64,000 bases of DNA from Cupriavidus pauculus (GCF_008693385.1 NZ_CP044067.1:1242501-1306500); one strand, 5' to 3'; shown: positions 19,601-29,135, counted from the first letter of the stretch. The notes: generated by a model from the sequence alone, not told the origin. Translations and numbers: made by a program.

Positions 19601-20366
19601 CGCCGCTGGACTGCATGAACATCAGCGGCGTGGGACCCGTGTGCCGCGTCACGCGGCCGACGTAGTCGCGCAGGATCGGCGACAGGTACGCGTCCATCAG
19701 CGTGGTGTCGGCGCGACCGACGATCTTCATCAGCGGGCTGGCCTCGTGGCTCACGGAGATCTGCGTATAGCCGATTTCGCGCGCGATCTTCGCCACGCGG
19801 CGTTCATGTTCGCCGTGACGATAGCCATGCATCAGCACGATGGCGATCGCGCGGATGCCGGCCGTATAGGCATCGGTCAGCGCGGCGCGCGTCGCGGCTT
19901 CGTCGAGCGTCCGTAGCACGTTGCCCTGCGCGTCCACGCGCTCCTCGATCTCGACCACGCGCTCGTAGAGCTGGTCGTGCAGCGCGATATGGCGCGCGAA
20001 GATGTCGGGCCGGTCCTGATAGCCGATGCGCAGCTGGTCGCCGAACCCCCGCGTGATGGCCAGCACCGTGCGGGCGCCCTTGCGCTCGAGCAGCGCGTTG
20101 GTCGCGACCGTGGTGCCCATCTTGACCACTTCGATGCGTTCGTGCGGCAGCGGCGCGTCGGCGGCAAGGCCGAGCAGGTCGCGAATGCCCTGGATCACCG
20201 CGTCTGGATAACGCGAGGGGTTTTCGGAGAGCAGCTTGTGCGTGACAAAGCCGCCGTCGGGACGCAGCGCGACGATGTCCGTGAAGGTACCTCCACGGTC
20301 GACCCAGAATTGCCAGCGGCGGGCGGTGTCGGATGCGAACGATGGGGTGGGAGCGGGGGTAGGCAT
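16680..20366 (-). CDS. ATP-dependent 5-oxoprolinase (fused hydantoinase A/B type)
   Basis: 1228 residues from the ATG at 20366, which has GAGGAAGA upstream; the open frame to 20441 is longer than needed. The first ~720 residues are the HyuA-like half, opening with [12 protein letters not shown] (phosphate/ATP loop of the ASKHA fold) and later D-M-G-G-T-S-T-D. The last ~520 are the HyuB-like half ([13 protein letters not shown] at the end). Fusion and length match eukaryote-like 5-oxoprolinases (about 1290), which open 5-oxoproline to glutamate using ATP. N-methylhydantoinase or acetophenone carboxylase relatives look similar, but the neighbouring D-glutamate-cyclase-like gene favours 5-oxoprolinase. 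Divergent LysR gene at 20575. Confidence 0.9.
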   Translation of the reverse strand: MPTPAPTPSFASDTARRWQFWVDRGGTFTDIVALRPDGGFVTHKLLSENPSRYPDAVIQGIRDLLGLAADAPLPHERIEVVKMGTTVATNALLERKGARTVLAITRGFGDQLRIGYQDRPDIFARHIALHDQLYERVVEIEERVDAQGNVLRTLDEAATRAALTDAYTAGIRAIAIVLMHGYRHGEHERRVAKIAREIGYTQISVSHEASPLMKIVGRADTTLMDAYLSPILRDYVGRVTRHTGPTPLMFMQSSGGLASAQRFQGKDAILSGPAGGVVGAVKTCANVGEHRVIGFDMGGTSTDVMHYDGEYERVFETQVAGVRVRAPMMHVHTVAAGGGSICTFENGRFKVGPESAGANPGPACYRNGGPLTVTDCNVMLGRIQPEHFPHVFGPEGNEPIDVDVVRERFALLAHDVAAQSGVAMTPEAVAEGFLSVAVDSMARAIKMISVERGYDVSDYAMCSFGGAGGQHACRVADVLGIGRVVIHPFAGVLSALGMGLSDLRALREFAVEEVLDDRAVSALEGVWARVADEAGGELAAQQVPPNAVTYVERARIKYKDTDTPIEVDRADAADMGLAFEQAHRQRFGFAMEGKPLVIESIAVEAIGVMDVAGTREGALAAAGHQGKSAAAGNAVPANETVTLHVTSEDDGAQAGWGDVPLRRRRALAAGDSVAGPALISEDISTIVVEPGWTATVLDDGTLRLARTGERSRHGGITTERHPVHLEIFNNLFMSIAQQMGTTLEKTSRSVNMKERLDFSCALFDAEGNLIANAPHIPVHLGSMSDSVRAVIDGHRAHMAPGDVYMLNLPYNGGTHLPDITVVMPVFDRNDGDLLFYVAARGHHGDVGGITPGSMPSASVSIEQEGVLLDNVRIARNGVFLEQSVRELFASGPHPARNIDQNIADLIAQVAACETGVNELMRAIHHYGRDVVMAYMGHVQDNAEEAVRRAAKHLKEGEYACEMDDGAVIRVRVSIDRERGQVKVDFTGTSTQRPTNFNAPRSICKAAVLYVFRTLIDEAIPMNEGVLRPIDIVIPTGSMLNPVYPAAVVAGNVEVSQAATDALYGALGVLAASQGTMNNFTFGDAQRQYYETIAGGSGAGHGHHGTSAVQTHMTNSRMTDPEVLETRFPVLVETHAIRYGSGGDGKWRGGDGAIRKIRFREPMTASILAGRRRVRPFGLAGGSDAAAGCNWIERADGAVEHFGATHTATVNAGDAFVIETPGGGGYGRA

Positions 20367-20481
20367 GGTGGCAGTCTTCCTCTTCGGCAGCTTCGGTGGC
20401 GTATGCACGGTGGCATGTGGAATTTTTCGGGCATTCTGCAAAACGACGGCGGCCCCGGTCCAACTAGAAATCTTCGGCCCA

Positions 20482-20500
20482 ATGCATAAGAAAATCGCAT
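20482..20500. promoter_or_regulatory. candidate LysR operator between the oxoprolinase and lysR genes
   Basis: An interrupted dyad ATGC-N11-GCAT lies in the 208-bp divergent region, 75 bp before the lysR start and about 116 bp before the oxoprolinase start. The spacing suits a LysR-type dimer, although it is not a strict T-N11-A box. Inference from position and symmetry only. Confidence 0.3.
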
Positions 20501-20574
20501 GCTCCTTTCCGATGCCCTACACTGCCCCACTTTGATGCCTGCTCGCGGGCATTCGCACCGTTCTCGCACGCGCC

Positions 20575-21474
20575 ATGAATCTCAAGTTCATCGAAACGTT
20601 CGTCTGGGTCGCGCGGCTGCGCAGCTTCAGCCTCGCCGCGGACAAGCTCTTCACCACGCAGGCATCGGTATCGAGCCGCATCTCCGCGCTGGAGCGCGAG
20701 CTGGACGTGCGCCTGCTCGAGCGCAACTCGAAGACCGTGCGCCTGACGGCCGCCGGCTTGCGCGTGCTGGCGGAGGCCGAAGCGGTGAGCGAATCGGTGG
20801 AGCGGCTGCGCACGGCCCTGCGCGCGGACGAGAACGCGAGCGGCGTGGTGCGCATCGGCGCGATGGAAACCGTCGTGCACACATGGCTCGCCGAGATGGT
20901 CACGGCCGTGACGCGGCGCCATCCGAACCTCGAGGTGGAGCTGGTCGTCGATACGGCGCTGCGGCTGCATACGCTGCTGCGCGAGGGTCAGATCGATATC
21001 GCGCTGCATACCGACCTCACGCACGAGAGCGGTATCGCCAGCACCGCGCTGCTCAGCCATCCGCTTGCATGGATCGCGGCGCCCGACCTGCCCGACACCG
21101 CGCGCGATCGCATCATCACGTTCTCGCGGCATTCACGGCCGTATCAGGACCTGGCGCAGCTGCTGCGCGAGCACGGCATGGCGCGCGCGCGGCTCAACGG
21201 CATCAACTCGGTGGCCGCGATGGTCCGGCTGCTGATCGGCGGCTTCGGCGTGGGGGTGATTCCACCCGCGATCGTCGAGGAACCGCTGGCGCGCGGCGAG
21301 CTCGTCGTGCTGGACGACGCGCTGCCGCAGCCGCCCGCGCTGCCGGTCACGGCCTCGTGGCGCACCGATATCGGCTTTCAGGCCACGCAGCGCATTCTCG
21401 ATCTCATCGACATGACGGTGGAACAGTACGCGGCCCGCGTCGGGCCCCAGCGCGCGGTGCTGGCCGTACGTTGA
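20575..21474 (+). CDS. LysR-type transcriptional regulator
   Basis: 299 residues. The N-terminal winged helix-turn-helix (F-I-E-T-F-V-W-V-A, S-F-S-L-A-A-D-K-L-F-T-T-Q-A-S-V-S, L-E-R-E-L) is classical, followed by the effector-binding domain. It is divergent from the 5-oxoprolinase gene and 205 bp upstream of the D-glutamate-cyclase-like gene, so it probably controls both arms. The co-inducer might be 5-oxoproline or D-glutamate (inference from neighbours). Confidence 0.93.
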   Translation: MNLKFIETFVWVARLRSFSLAADKLFTTQASVSSRISALERELDVRLLERNSKTVRLTAAGLRVLAEAEAVSESVERLRTALRADENASGVVRIGAMETVVHTWLAEMVTAVTRRHPNLEVELVVDTALRLHTLLREGQIDIALHTDLTHESGIASTALLSHPLAWIAAPDLPDTARDRIITFSRHSRPYQDLAQLLREHGMARARLNGINSVAAMVRLLIGGFGVGVIPPAIVEEPLARGELVVLDDALPQPPALPVTASWRTDIGFQATQRILDLIDMTVEQYAARVGPQRAVLAVR

Positions 21475-21679
21475 ACTGCGTATTTACCCTGAGACACGGC
21501 GGCGGCCTGCGTATGCCCATGGTGCGGACGATCGTGCGGATGCGGCGTCAACCGTGGCTTTGGGGGAAATGACCCGCACGTGTTCACAAATACTTGACGC
21601 TGCCGGCAGAAATAACTTCGTCGCCAGACATTTTTTTTACTTCTAAGGTTGGAACCTTCATAAGCCGCTCGTTCCATCC

Positions 21680-22486
21680 ATGTCCCTCATGTCATCCCCC
21701 GACCGGTCCAACGCCCTGCCCTCGCAACTGCGCAGGGCGGTGCGCGAGCGGCTCGTCACTGGCCCCACGGCGGGCTTCTGCGGCGAGTATGCGCAGGCGA
21801 ACCTCGCGATCCTGCCGAAGGCCCATGCCGACGACTTCCTGCGCTTCTGCTTCCTGAATCCGAAGCCGTGCCCGTTGCTCGCGGTCGGCGAGCCCGGGCA
21901 GTGGCAGATCCCCGCGCTGGGCGAGGACCTCGACATTCGCACGGACGTCCCCGCCTATTACGTTTACGCGCACGGCGAGCGCACCGATGAGGTGCAGGAT
22001 CTGCGAGCGCTGTGGCGCGACGATCTGGTCGTGTTCGCGATCGGCTGCTCGTTCTCGTTCGAGGAGATGCTCAAGCAGGAAGGCATTCCGCTGCGCCATG
22101 TCGATTGCGGCGTGAACGTGCCGATGTTCCGCACGAACATGCCGAATCACCCCGCTGGTCCCTTCGGCGGCAACCTCGTCGTATCGATGCGCCCGATGAA
22201 AGCCGCCGATGCGATTCGCGCGATCCAGATCACGAGCCGCTTTCCCGGCGTGCATGGCGCGCCCGTGCACCTCGGCGATCCCACGCTGATCGGCATTCGC
22301 GATCTGTGGCAGCCCGACTTTGGCGACGCGGTGCCCGTGCACGAGGACGAAGTGCCCGTGTTCTGGGCCTGCGGCGTGACGCCACAGGCCGCGATCGAAA
22401 GCGCGCGCCTGCCGTTCGCGATCGCGCACAAGCCGGGCCACATGCTGGTCACCGACATTCCGAACCGCACGCTCGCGGTCATCTAG
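21680..22486 (+). CDS. D-glutamate cyclase-like protein (DUF1445 / YcsI family putative hydro-lyase)
   Basis: 268 residues, the usual length. The family signature is present: [15 protein letters not shown] near the start, [27 protein letters not shown] and the C-terminal K-P-G-H-M-L-V-T-D. In animals the homologous domain converts D-glutamate to 5-oxo-D-proline; in Bacillus the ycsI gene sits beside the 5-oxoprolinase genes. The same pairing is seen here. It overlaps no gene, and the MFS transporter starts 20 bp downstream, so the two form an operon. An in-frame ATG at 21689 is an alternative start. Confidence 0.88.
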   Translation: MSLMSSPDRSNALPSQLRRAVRERLVTGPTAGFCGEYAQANLAILPKAHADDFLRFCFLNPKPCPLLAVGEPGQWQIPALGEDLDIRTDVPAYYVYAHGERTDEVQDLRALWRDDLVVFAIGCSFSFEEMLKQEGIPLRHVDCGVNVPMFRTNMPNHPAGPFGGNLVVSMRPMKAADAIRAIQITSRFPGVHGAPVHLGDPTLIGIRDLWQPDFGDAVPVHEDEVPVFWACGVTPQAAIESARLPFAIAHKPGHMLVTDIPNRTLAVI

Positions 22487-22506
22487 CAACGAGGGAGCTA
22501 CCAGCG

Positions 22507-23796
22507 ATGGCGATCGATATCGAAACGAATCTTCCGGGCGCGGACGTGCAGGACGGCGCGAGCACATGGTACGGCCATATGACGCGCCCGCAGCGCAACG
22601 CGTTCTGGTCTTGCAAGCTCGGCTACATCCTCGACGCGATGGACACGCAGTTCCTGAGCTTCGTGATTCCCACGCTGATCGCGGCGTGGGGTATCACGCG
22701 CGGCGATGCGGGATTGATCGGCACCGTCACGCTGCTGACGTCTGCGGCCGGCGGCTGGATCGCGGGCGTGCTGTCGGACCGTATCGGCCGCGTGCGTACG
22801 CTGCAGATCACCATCGTGTGGTTCGCGTTCTTCACACTGCTGTGCGCGTTCGCGCAGAACTTCGGGCAACTGCTATGGGCGCGCGGGCTGATGGGCCTGG
22901 GCTTCGGCGGCGAGTGGACCGCGGGTGCGGTGCTCATCGGCGAAGTCATCCGCGCGAAGGATCGCGGCAAGGCGGTGGGCATCGTCCAGGCGGGATGGGC
23001 CATCGGCTGGGGACTATCGACGCTGCTGTTCACGCTCGTGTTCTCGCTGGTGCCGCCCGAGTACGCGTGGCGCGTGCTGTTTGCCATCGGCATCGCGCCC
23101 GCGCCGTTCGTGATCTGGATTCGCCGCTACGTCGAGGAGCCGGAGGTGCATCAGCGCCAGCAGGCGGCGCAAGCCGCGGGCGACGCGCAGCGTGCATCGT
23201 TCCTCGACATCTTTCGCGGCGATATCGCCTGGACCACGCTCCGCGCGTCCGTGCTCGCCACTGGCGTGCAGGGCGGCTACTACGCGATTACGACGTGGTT
23301 GCCGACCTACCTCAAGACCGAGCGCGGGCTCAGCGTGATCGGCACGGGTGCCTACCTCGGCGTCGTGATCGTGGGCTCGTACTGCGGGTATCTGGCCGGT
23401 GCGTGGGCCAGCGACAGACTTGGCCGCCGGCGGGCCTTCATGCTGTTTGCGGTCGCATCGGTGATCGTGGCGACGGTCTATACGCAGTTGCAGCTCGACA
23501 ACGTGCTGATGCTCGTGCTGGGATTTCCGCTCGGGTTCTGCGCGTCGGGTATCTTCTCCGGCATGGGTGCGTTCCTCACCGAGCTCTATCCCACGCGCAT
23601 TCGCGGCAGCGGACAGGGCTTCTGCTACAACTTCGGCCGCGCGGTGGGGGCCACGTTCCCGTTCCTGATCGGACACGTGTCGCAGGGTATGAGCCTCGGC
23701 CACGCAATCGGCCTGTTCGCCGCCGTCGCATACGGCGTCGTCATCCTCGCCGCGCTGACGCTGCCCGAAACACAGGGTCGCGCGCTGACCGAGTAA
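22507..23796 (+). CDS. MFS transporter, sugar/organic-acid:proton symporter type
   Basis: 429 residues from the ATG at 22507, with GAGGGAG a few bases upstream. Twelve membrane segments are predicted, with the MFS loop motif between helices 2 and 3 (G-V-L-S-D-R-I-G-R-V-R) and its second-half copy (A-S-D-R-L-G-R-R-R-A). It ends L-P-E-T-Q-G-R. The sequence G-E-W-T-A-G-A-V-L and long inter-half loop resemble the sialate/aromatic-acid type symporters. It lies 20 bp behind the D-glutamate-cyclase-like gene and probably imports the substrate of that pathway. Confidence 0.9.
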   Translation: MAIDIETNLPGADVQDGASTWYGHMTRPQRNAFWSCKLGYILDAMDTQFLSFVIPTLIAAWGITRGDAGLIGTVTLLTSAAGGWIAGVLSDRIGRVRTLQITIVWFAFFTLLCAFAQNFGQLLWARGLMGLGFGGEWTAGAVLIGEVIRAKDRGKAVGIVQAGWAIGWGLSTLLFTLVFSLVPPEYAWRVLFAIGIAPAPFVIWIRRYVEEPEVHQRQQAAQAAGDAQRASFLDIFRGDIAWTTLRASVLATGVQGGYYAITTWLPTYLKTERGLSVIGTGAYLGVVIVGSYCGYLAGAWASDRLGRRRAFMLFAVASVIVATVYTQLQLDNVLMLVLGFPLGFCASGIFSGMGAFLTELYPTRIRGSGQGFCYNFGRAVGATFPFLIGHVSQGMSLGHAIGLFAAVAYGVVILAALTLPETQGRALTE

Positions 23797-23821
23797 GCGC
23801 CCGCAGACACTCCCCCGGCGC

Positions 23822-24034
23822 TCAGCGCTTGATGTATAGCGCCAGTTCGTAGACCTCCATCAGCGCGAGCAGCTGGGCCGCGCTGATGGTCTCCGGATTG
23901 AGCTCCATATGAGAAATCCAGCTCTGGCTCACGTTCAGCCGCGCCGCGGCCTCCGCCTGACTGAGACCGGCAATCGTTCGTGCCCCCTGAAGCACCCGAC
24001 CGAGGTCGAGTGCCGTGGCGATTCGTTCTTCCAT
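23822..24034 (-). CDS. small XRE/HipB-like helix-turn-helix protein
   Basis: 70 residues from the ATG at 24034, preceded at some distance by GGAGGG; an upstream ATG at 24064 adds ten residues without a clear site. The protein is a single Cro/CI helix-turn-helix: L-G-R-V-L-Q-G-A-R, G-L-S-Q-A-E-A-A-A-R-L, V-S-Q-S-W-I-S-H-M-E, ending in a short hydrophobic tail. HipB-like antitoxins have this layout, but no HipA-like toxin gene is next to it. It is a stand-alone gene convergent with the MFS transporter. Confidence 0.8.
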   Translation of the reverse strand: MEERIATALDLGRVLQGARTIAGLSQAEAAARLNVSQSWISHMELNPETISAAQLLALMEVYELALYIKR

Positions 24035-24272
24035 AGATTTTTGTTTCCCTCCATCTGCTGGCATTCCGCGCGGTGCCCTTCTCCTGATTTAGCAGTCACA
24101 CGCATATTGCGCAACCCATGGCATTGCAAGCCGTTGCAACAAGCCTTGCAATAACTACCTCCGCCACACGGGCGAAAGCCGGCCAAATTGCGTGATTTTG
24201 CGGCGTTCCTTCGAGTGGAACGGACCTTGCGGCGCAAGGCATGACGATCCCTGACTCGCACTGGAGACCATC

Positions 24273-24812
24273 ATGCAAAAGAACCGAATTGCTCCACCGC
24301 TCACCGATTTTCACTATGGCGGCCACAGTGGCGTGAATGACGAGAAGAGCCGACCCGAGCGTCCGGTACGCGCGGCGGACGATCCCGCGCCAGGCTCGCA
24401 TACGAATCTGCCAAAGCAGCCATATCGGCCGCAGCCGGGCTCAAACGAGCCTGCCGGCGTCGAGCGCTACGGCATGTATGGTGTGGCGCCGGGTTCGGAC
24501 AAGCTTCCGCCCGAATTCGCGCAGTCCGGGCAGCGGCCGCTACCGGGCCCCGCGGCGCTCGGCCAGTTCGACGGCGACGATATGCGACCGCTCGAGCCGC
24601 TGAACGATGCGCAGCGCCTGGAGGTGCTGCATGAACGGCTATCGATGGTCGTGGACCCGGGCATCATCAGCATCGACATGATCGACGGTGCTGTAACGCT
24701 GCGCGGGACCGTGCGCGATGCCCCCACGCGCAAGGCCGTGGAGAACATCGTCATGGGCTGCCTGACCGACCACTACGTGCGCAGCGAGATCGATGTCGCG
24801 GCGACGCGGTGA
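24273..24812 (+). CDS. protein with C-terminal BON-like domain
   Basis: 179 residues with GGAG seven bases before the ATG. The first ~110 residues are Pro/Gly-rich, lacking signal peptide or membrane segment, and probably disordered. The last ~65 (E-V-L-H-E-R-L-S-M-V then I-D-M-I-D-G-A-V-T-L-R-G-T-V-R-D) follow the BON pattern of a short alpha/beta unit that often binds phospholipid or other BON proteins. Function unknown. The 3' end is 3 bp from the convergent GntR gene. Confidence 0.7.
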   Translation: MQKNRIAPPLTDFHYGGHSGVNDEKSRPERPVRAADDPAPGSHTNLPKQPYRPQPGSNEPAGVERYGMYGVAPGSDKLPPEFAQSGQRPLPGPAALGQFDGDDMRPLEPLNDAQRLEVLHERLSMVVDPGIISIDMIDGAVTLRGTVRDAPTRKAVENIVMGCLTDHYVRSEIDVAATR

Positions 24813-24815
24813 TGA

Positions 24816-25517
24816 CTATTTGAGGTAATTCCCATACCGCGCGCGGATATCGTCGATATGCGCGAGCGTGCCCGACAGATGCTCACGCAGCACCGCCTCC
24901 GCGCGCACGCCGTTGCCCACGGCAATGGCCTCCACGATGGCCGCGTGGTCGCGCAGGACTTCATGCGCCTTGCCGGCGATGGGCAGATGCAGGCGTCGCA
25001 GCCTGTCCAGGTGACCGCTCTGCCGGCGCACGAGCGCGTGGAGGTCCGGGACATTGGCCGCATCGTACAGCGCGCGGTGGAAGGCCTGATCGTTGTCGCT
25101 GAATTCGTCCAGCGCATGCACCTCGAGCATGCGCGTGGCGCGCGCCACCGTCGCACGCAGTTTTTCGATCAGCCGGGCATCGGGTGCCGCGGCCAGCGTA
25201 CGGACGATCTCCAGTTCCACGGAACGCCGCAGGAAATGCGCCTGGCGCGCCAGTGCGACGTCGATGCGGCTCACGCGCGTCGCGTGCTGCGGAAAGATGT
25301 CTACGAGCCCTTCCTCCGCCAGACGGATCAGCGCGTCGCGGACCGGCGTCTGGCTGATGCCGTACTGCGCGGCCAGATCGATCCGCGACAGCACCGTGCC
25401 GGGCGGCAGCGCGAGCGCGATGATCTGCTCGCGCATATGCTCGAACACCTGCGGCGCCGCCTGGCGCGTGCGGTCGAACTGGAACAGGGTCGAAGGTTCC
25501 TGCAGCAAGGTTTCCAT
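24816..25517 (-). CDS. GntR-family regulator, FCD (FadR) type
   Basis: 233 residues. The N-terminal winged helix carries L-P-P-G-T-V-L-S-R-I-D-L-A and I-S-Q-T-P-V-R-D-A-L-I-R-L-A-E-E-G-L-V. The all-helical C-terminal FCD domain has the metal/ligand residues expected (D-x-x-F-H in N-D-Q-A-F-H; H-x-x-L near R-E-H-L). It is divergent from the dehydratase operon, with a perfect palindrome at 25567-25580 between them, so it most likely represses that operon until a sugar acid or its product binds. Confidence 0.93.
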   Translation of the reverse strand: METLLQEPSTLFQFDRTRQAAPQVFEHMREQIIALALPPGTVLSRIDLAAQYGISQTPVRDALIRLAEEGLVDIFPQHATRVSRIDVALARQAHFLRRSVELEIVRTLAAAPDARLIEKLRATVARATRMLEVHALDEFSDNDQAFHRALYDAANVPDLHALVRRQSGHLDRLRRLHLPIAGKAHEVLRDHAAIVEAIAVGNGVRAEAVLREHLSGTLAHIDDIRARYGNYLK

Positions 25518-25566
25518 ATTGGGGCGCGATTCTAGCCGAAAGCCGTCCGGGCAACGTCGTTGACGT

Positions 25567-25580
25567 ACTAATATATTAGT
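25567..25580. promoter_or_regulatory. perfect 14-bp palindrome, candidate GntR operator
   Basis: ACTAATATATTAGT reads identically on both strands. It sits between the divergent gntR gene (start at 25517) and the dehydratase gene (start at 25654), in an AT-rich patch of an otherwise GC-rich region. Position and symmetry point to the binding site of the adjacent FCD-type regulator. Confidence 0.6.
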
Positions 25581-25653
25581 GCTTTAATCGTCGGCATCAA
25601 GGCCGGCCATGCAGACCGGCTCCGCCATCTATATGGACATGGAAGAGACAACC

Positions 25654-27390
25654 ATGACGGCACGAAAAACGCCCGACGCGCTGCGCAGCGCGCGCTGGTT
25701 TGCCCCCGACGACCTGCGTTCCTCCGGTCATCGCTCCCGCATCATGCAGATGGGCTACGCGCCCGACGAGTGGATGGGCAAGCCGGTCATCGCGATCATC
25801 AATACCTGGTCCGATATCAATCCCTGCCATTCGCACTTCAAGCAGCGCGTTGACGACGTCAAGCGCGGCATCCTGCAGGCCGGCGGCTTTCCCATCGAAC
25901 TTCCCGCGATCTCGCTCTCCGAGAGTTCGGTCAAGCCGACCACGATGCTCTACCGCAATCTGCTCGCGATGGAGACCGAGGAGCTCATTCGGTCCCATCC
26001 GATCGACGGCGCCGTGCTCATGGGCGGCTGCGACAAGACCACGCCGGGGTTGCTGATGGGCGCGACCAGCGCGGGCGTGCCGGCCATCTACGTGCCGGCC
26101 GGGCCGATGCTGCGCGGCAACTACAAGGGCAATGTGCTGGGCTCGGGCTCCGACGCGTGGAAATACTGGGACGAACGCCGCGCGGGGAACATCAGCAAGA
26201 CCGAGTGGATCGGGATCGAAGGCGGCATCGCGCGCAGCCACGGCACCTGCATGACGATGGGCACGGCGAGCACGATGACCGCGATCGCCGAGTCCATCGG
26301 CATGTCGCTGACCGGCGCTTCGTCGATTCCCGCCGCCGACGCCAACCATATCCGCATGTGCTCGGAGTCCGGCCGCCGCATCGTGGAAATGGTGTGGGAG
26401 GACCTGACGCCCGCGCGCGTACAGACACATGCGTCGTACGAGAATGCGATTGCCGTGGCCATGGCGATGGGGTGCTCGACGAACGCGATCATCCACGTGA
26501 TTGCGATGGCGCGGCGCGCGGGCCATGACATCGGGCTGGAAGACTTCGACGCGATGAGCCGCCACGTGCCGGTGCTCGCGAATATCCGGCCGAGCGGCGA
26601 CAAGTACCTCATGGAGGACTTCTACTACGCGGGCGGCCTGCCGGCGCTGATGAGCCGCATCACGGACAAGCTGCATCTGGACGCACCGACGGTCACCGGC
26701 CGCACGCTTGGCGAGAACATCGCGGGCGCGGAGGTGTACAACGACGACGTCATTCGCTCGCGCGAGAACGCGCTGTATCAGGAAGGCGCGCTGGCCGTGC
26801 TGAAGGGCAATATCGCGCCCGATGGCTGCGTGATCAAGCCGAGCGCGTGCGAGCCGCGCTTCTACAAACATACGGGGCCAGCGCTCGTGTTCGACGATTA
26901 TCCGTCGATGAAGGCCGCGATCGAGCGCGACGACCTCGACGTGACCGCGGACCATGTGCTGATCCTGCGCAACGCGGGCCCGCAGGGCGGCCCCGGCATG
27001 CCCGAGTGGGGCATGTTGCCGATTCCGAAGAAGCTCGTGCAGGCGGGCGTGCGCGACATGCTGCGTATGTCCGATGCGCGCATGAGCGGCACGAGCTACG
27101 GTGCCTGCATCCTCCACGTGTCGCCGGAAGCGTATATCGGGGGGCCGTTCGCGCTGGTACGGACGGGCGACATGATTTCCGTCGATATCGACCAGCGCCG
27201 CATCCATCTGGAGGTCTCCGACGAAGAACTCGCGCGACGCCGCGCCGCGTGGCAGCCGCTGCCGCCGAAATTCGGGCGCGGCTACGGCTGGATGTTCGCG
27301 CAGCATATCCGGCAGGCTCACGACGGTTGCGACTTCGACTTCCTGCAGACCGACTTCGGCGAGTCCGCGGGCGAACCGAGCATCTACTGA
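25654..27390 (+). CDS. IlvD/Edd-family sugar-acid dehydratase
   Basis: 578 residues from the ATG at 25654, which has GGAAGAG upstream; an in-frame ATG at 25609 is less likely. Iron-sulfur ligand Cys are present at N-P-C-H-S-H, M-G-G-C-D-K-T-T-P-G and H-G-T-C-M-T-M-G-T, with the C-terminal G-P-Q-G-G-P-G-M-P-E and M-S-G-T-S-Y-G. The context (GntR, RraA-like, 2-hydroxyacid dehydrogenase) and sequence resemble L-arabinonate/D-xylonate-type dehydratases rather than biosynthetic IlvD. It should dehydrate an aldonic acid to a 2-keto-3-deoxy acid in the cytoplasm. The exact sugar is unknown. Confidence 0.9.
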   Translation: MTARKTPDALRSARWFAPDDLRSSGHRSRIMQMGYAPDEWMGKPVIAIINTWSDINPCHSHFKQRVDDVKRGILQAGGFPIELPAISLSESSVKPTTMLYRNLLAMETEELIRSHPIDGAVLMGGCDKTTPGLLMGATSAGVPAIYVPAGPMLRGNYKGNVLGSGSDAWKYWDERRAGNISKTEWIGIEGGIARSHGTCMTMGTASTMTAIAESIGMSLTGASSIPAADANHIRMCSESGRRIVEMVWEDLTPARVQTHASYENAIAVAMAMGCSTNAIIHVIAMARRAGHDIGLEDFDAMSRHVPVLANIRPSGDKYLMEDFYYAGGLPALMSRITDKLHLDAPTVTGRTLGENIAGAEVYNDDVIRSRENALYQEGALAVLKGNIAPDGCVIKPSACEPRFYKHTGPALVFDDYPSMKAAIERDDLDVTADHVLILRNAGPQGGPGMPEWGMLPIPKKLVQAGVRDMLRMSDARMSGTSYGACILHVSPEAYIGGPFALVRTGDMISVDIDQRRIHLEVSDEELARRRAAWQPLPPKFGRGYGWMFAQHIRQAHDGCDFDFLQTDFGESAGEPSIY

Positions 27391-27409
27391 CCGAAGCGAC
27401 AGGACCCTC

Positions 27410-28141
27410 ATGACCCAGCTCAGCCCTTCCCTCCACGACAGGCTCAAGTCCGTCAGCACGGCCACGCTCTGCACCGCCCTGTTCAAGCGCGGCCTGCGCA
27501 ACCAGTTTATCCAGGACGTGCATCCGCTCGATCCGAGGCATGCCGCGAAGCACGGGACGATGGTCGGCGAGGCCTTCACGCTGCGCTATATCCCCGCGCG
27601 CGAGGACCTCAATCCGATCACCGTGTTCCAGGACCCGAACCATCCGCAACGGCAGGCGATCGAGCAATGCCCGCCAGGTGCCGTGCTCGTGATCGACAGC
27701 CGCAAGGATGCGCGCGCGGCGTCGGCTGGCTCGATTCTCGTCACGCGGCTGATGCAGCGTGGATGCGCGGGAATCGTGACCGATGGCGGCCTGCGGGACT
27801 CGCCCGAGATCGCGCAGCTCGATATCCCGTCGTATCACCAGCGCGCCTCCGCGCCGACCAACCTCACGATGCATCAGGCGCTGGAGTTCGACGTGCCGAT
27901 CGGCTGCGGCGACGTGGCGGTGTTCCCGGGCGATGTGGTCGTGGGCGATGGCGAAGGCGTGGTCATCATTCCGCGCGAACTCGCCGAGGAAATTGCCACC
28001 GAGGCAGTCGAGATGACCGCGTTCGAGGACTTCGTCACCGAGGAAGTGAAGAAGGGCCGCTCGATCATCGGCCTCTATCCGGCCACGACCGAACAGGCGC
28101 GCGCGGATTTCGCCGCATGGCGCAAGGCTTCTGGCCGATAA
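27410..28141 (+). CDS. RraA-like / HMG-aldolase-fold protein
   Basis: 243 residues, AGGA-type ribosome site, starting 19 bp after the dehydratase stop. The RraA fold signature is visible: G-C-A-G-I-V-T-D-G-G-L-R-D (metal and oxyanion-site Arg-Asp), and G-D-G-E-G-V-V-I-I-P near residue 180. Despite the common 'ribonuclease regulator' name, proteins of this group in sugar-acid operons are probably class II aldolases or keto-acid hydro-lyases working on the dehydratase product. Here the neighbours support a catabolic role. Confidence 0.88.
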   Translation: MTQLSPSLHDRLKSVSTATLCTALFKRGLRNQFIQDVHPLDPRHAAKHGTMVGEAFTLRYIPAREDLNPITVFQDPNHPQRQAIEQCPPGAVLVIDSRKDARAASAGSILVTRLMQRGCAGIVTDGGLRDSPEIAQLDIPSYHQRASAPTNLTMHQALEFDVPIGCGDVAVFPGDVVVGDGEGVVIIPRELAEEIATEAVEMTAFEDFVTEEVKKGRSIIGLYPATTEQARADFAAWRKASGR

Positions 28142-28175
28142 TGGCCGTCTCGATACCCCAACAGGAAACATTCGC

Positions 28176-29114
28176 ATGAAACCCCGCCTTCTGCAGCATG
28201 GCCGCCTGCCCGAACATATCGAAGCCCGACTCGCCGAACACTTCGACGTGCATCCGTTCTGGGCCGAAAAGGATCCGGCTGGCTATCTTGCGAAGCACGG
28301 CGGCGAATTCGTCGCGCTGACCGCGCGCGCCGCCACCGGCGTCGATGCGGCGACCATCGCGGCCTTGCCCGCGCTGCGCGTGATCTCCAGCTTTGGCGTG
28401 GGTCTCGACAAGATCGACCTCGACGCCGCGCGTGCGCGCGGTATCGCGGTGGGGTACACGCCCGACGTGCTCAACGACTGCGTGGCGGATACCGCGTTCG
28501 CGCTGCTGATGGATGCCGCGCGCCAGATCAGCGCGGCGGATCGTTACGTGCGTCGTGGCGAGTGGCCCAAGGCGCCCTACCCGCTGACCACGCGCGTGAG
28601 CGGCAAGCGCCTCGGCATCGTGGGTCTCGGCCGCATCGGCCATGTGATTGCCAAACGGTCGAGCGGCTTCGACATGGAAGTGCGTTACTTCGGCCGCAAG
28701 CCGCAGGAAGGCGTGTCGTACGGCTTCGAGCCGTCGATCGAAGCGCTTGCGTCGTGGGCGGATTTTCTGGTGCTGGCGACGTCGGGTGGCCCGACGACGA
28801 AGCATCTGGTCTCGGCCAGCGTGCTCGAGGCGCTCGGCCCCAAGGGCTATCTGATCAATATCGCGCGCGGTACCGTGGTCGATGAAGCGGCGCTGGTCGA
28901 TGCGCTCGCAAACAAGCGCATCGCGGGCGCGGGGCTCGATGTCTTCGAGAACGAGCCGCACGTGCCGGAAGCGCTGTTCAAGCTCGACAACGTGGTGCTG
29001 CTGCCTCACGTGGCCAGCGGCACGCACGAGACGCGCAAGGCGATGGCGGATCTCGTATTCGACAATCTGCAGGCGTTCTTCGAGACGGGCAAGGTGCTGA
29101 AGTCCGCGGTCTGA
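28176..29114 (+). CDS. D-isomer-specific 2-hydroxyacid dehydrogenase
   Basis: 312 residues with AGGAAAC upstream, 34 bp after the RraA-like gene. NAD(P) motif G-I-V-G-L-G-R-I-G lies at about 148-156. The catalytic set is complete: Arg in I-N-I-A-R-G-T-V-V-D-E, Glu in D-V-F-E-N-E-P-H and His in L-L-P-H-V-A-S-G-T. It should reduce a 2-keto acid to the D-2-hydroxy acid (glyoxylate/hydroxypyruvate-type) or the reverse. Third and last gene of the sugar-acid operon; a hairpin terminator follows. Confidence 0.93.
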   Translation: MKPRLLQHGRLPEHIEARLAEHFDVHPFWAEKDPAGYLAKHGGEFVALTARAATGVDAATIAALPALRVISSFGVGLDKIDLDAARARGIAVGYTPDVLNDCVADTAFALLMDAARQISAADRYVRRGEWPKAPYPLTTRVSGKRLGIVGLGRIGHVIAKRSSGFDMEVRYFGRKPQEGVSYGFEPSIEALASWADFLVLATSGGPTTKHLVSASVLEALGPKGYLINIARGTVVDEAALVDALANKRIAGAGLDVFENEPHVPEALFKLDNVVLLPHVASGTHETRKAMADLVFDNLQAFFETGKVLKSAV

Positions 29115-29135
29115 GCGGGCTGCCCGCATAAAAAA

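Noticed and set aside
21645..21658. AAGGTT-GG-AACCTT dyad upstream of the D-glutamate-cyclase-like gene
   Set aside because: Short and not of the usual LysR spacing; could be chance, so not called as an operator.
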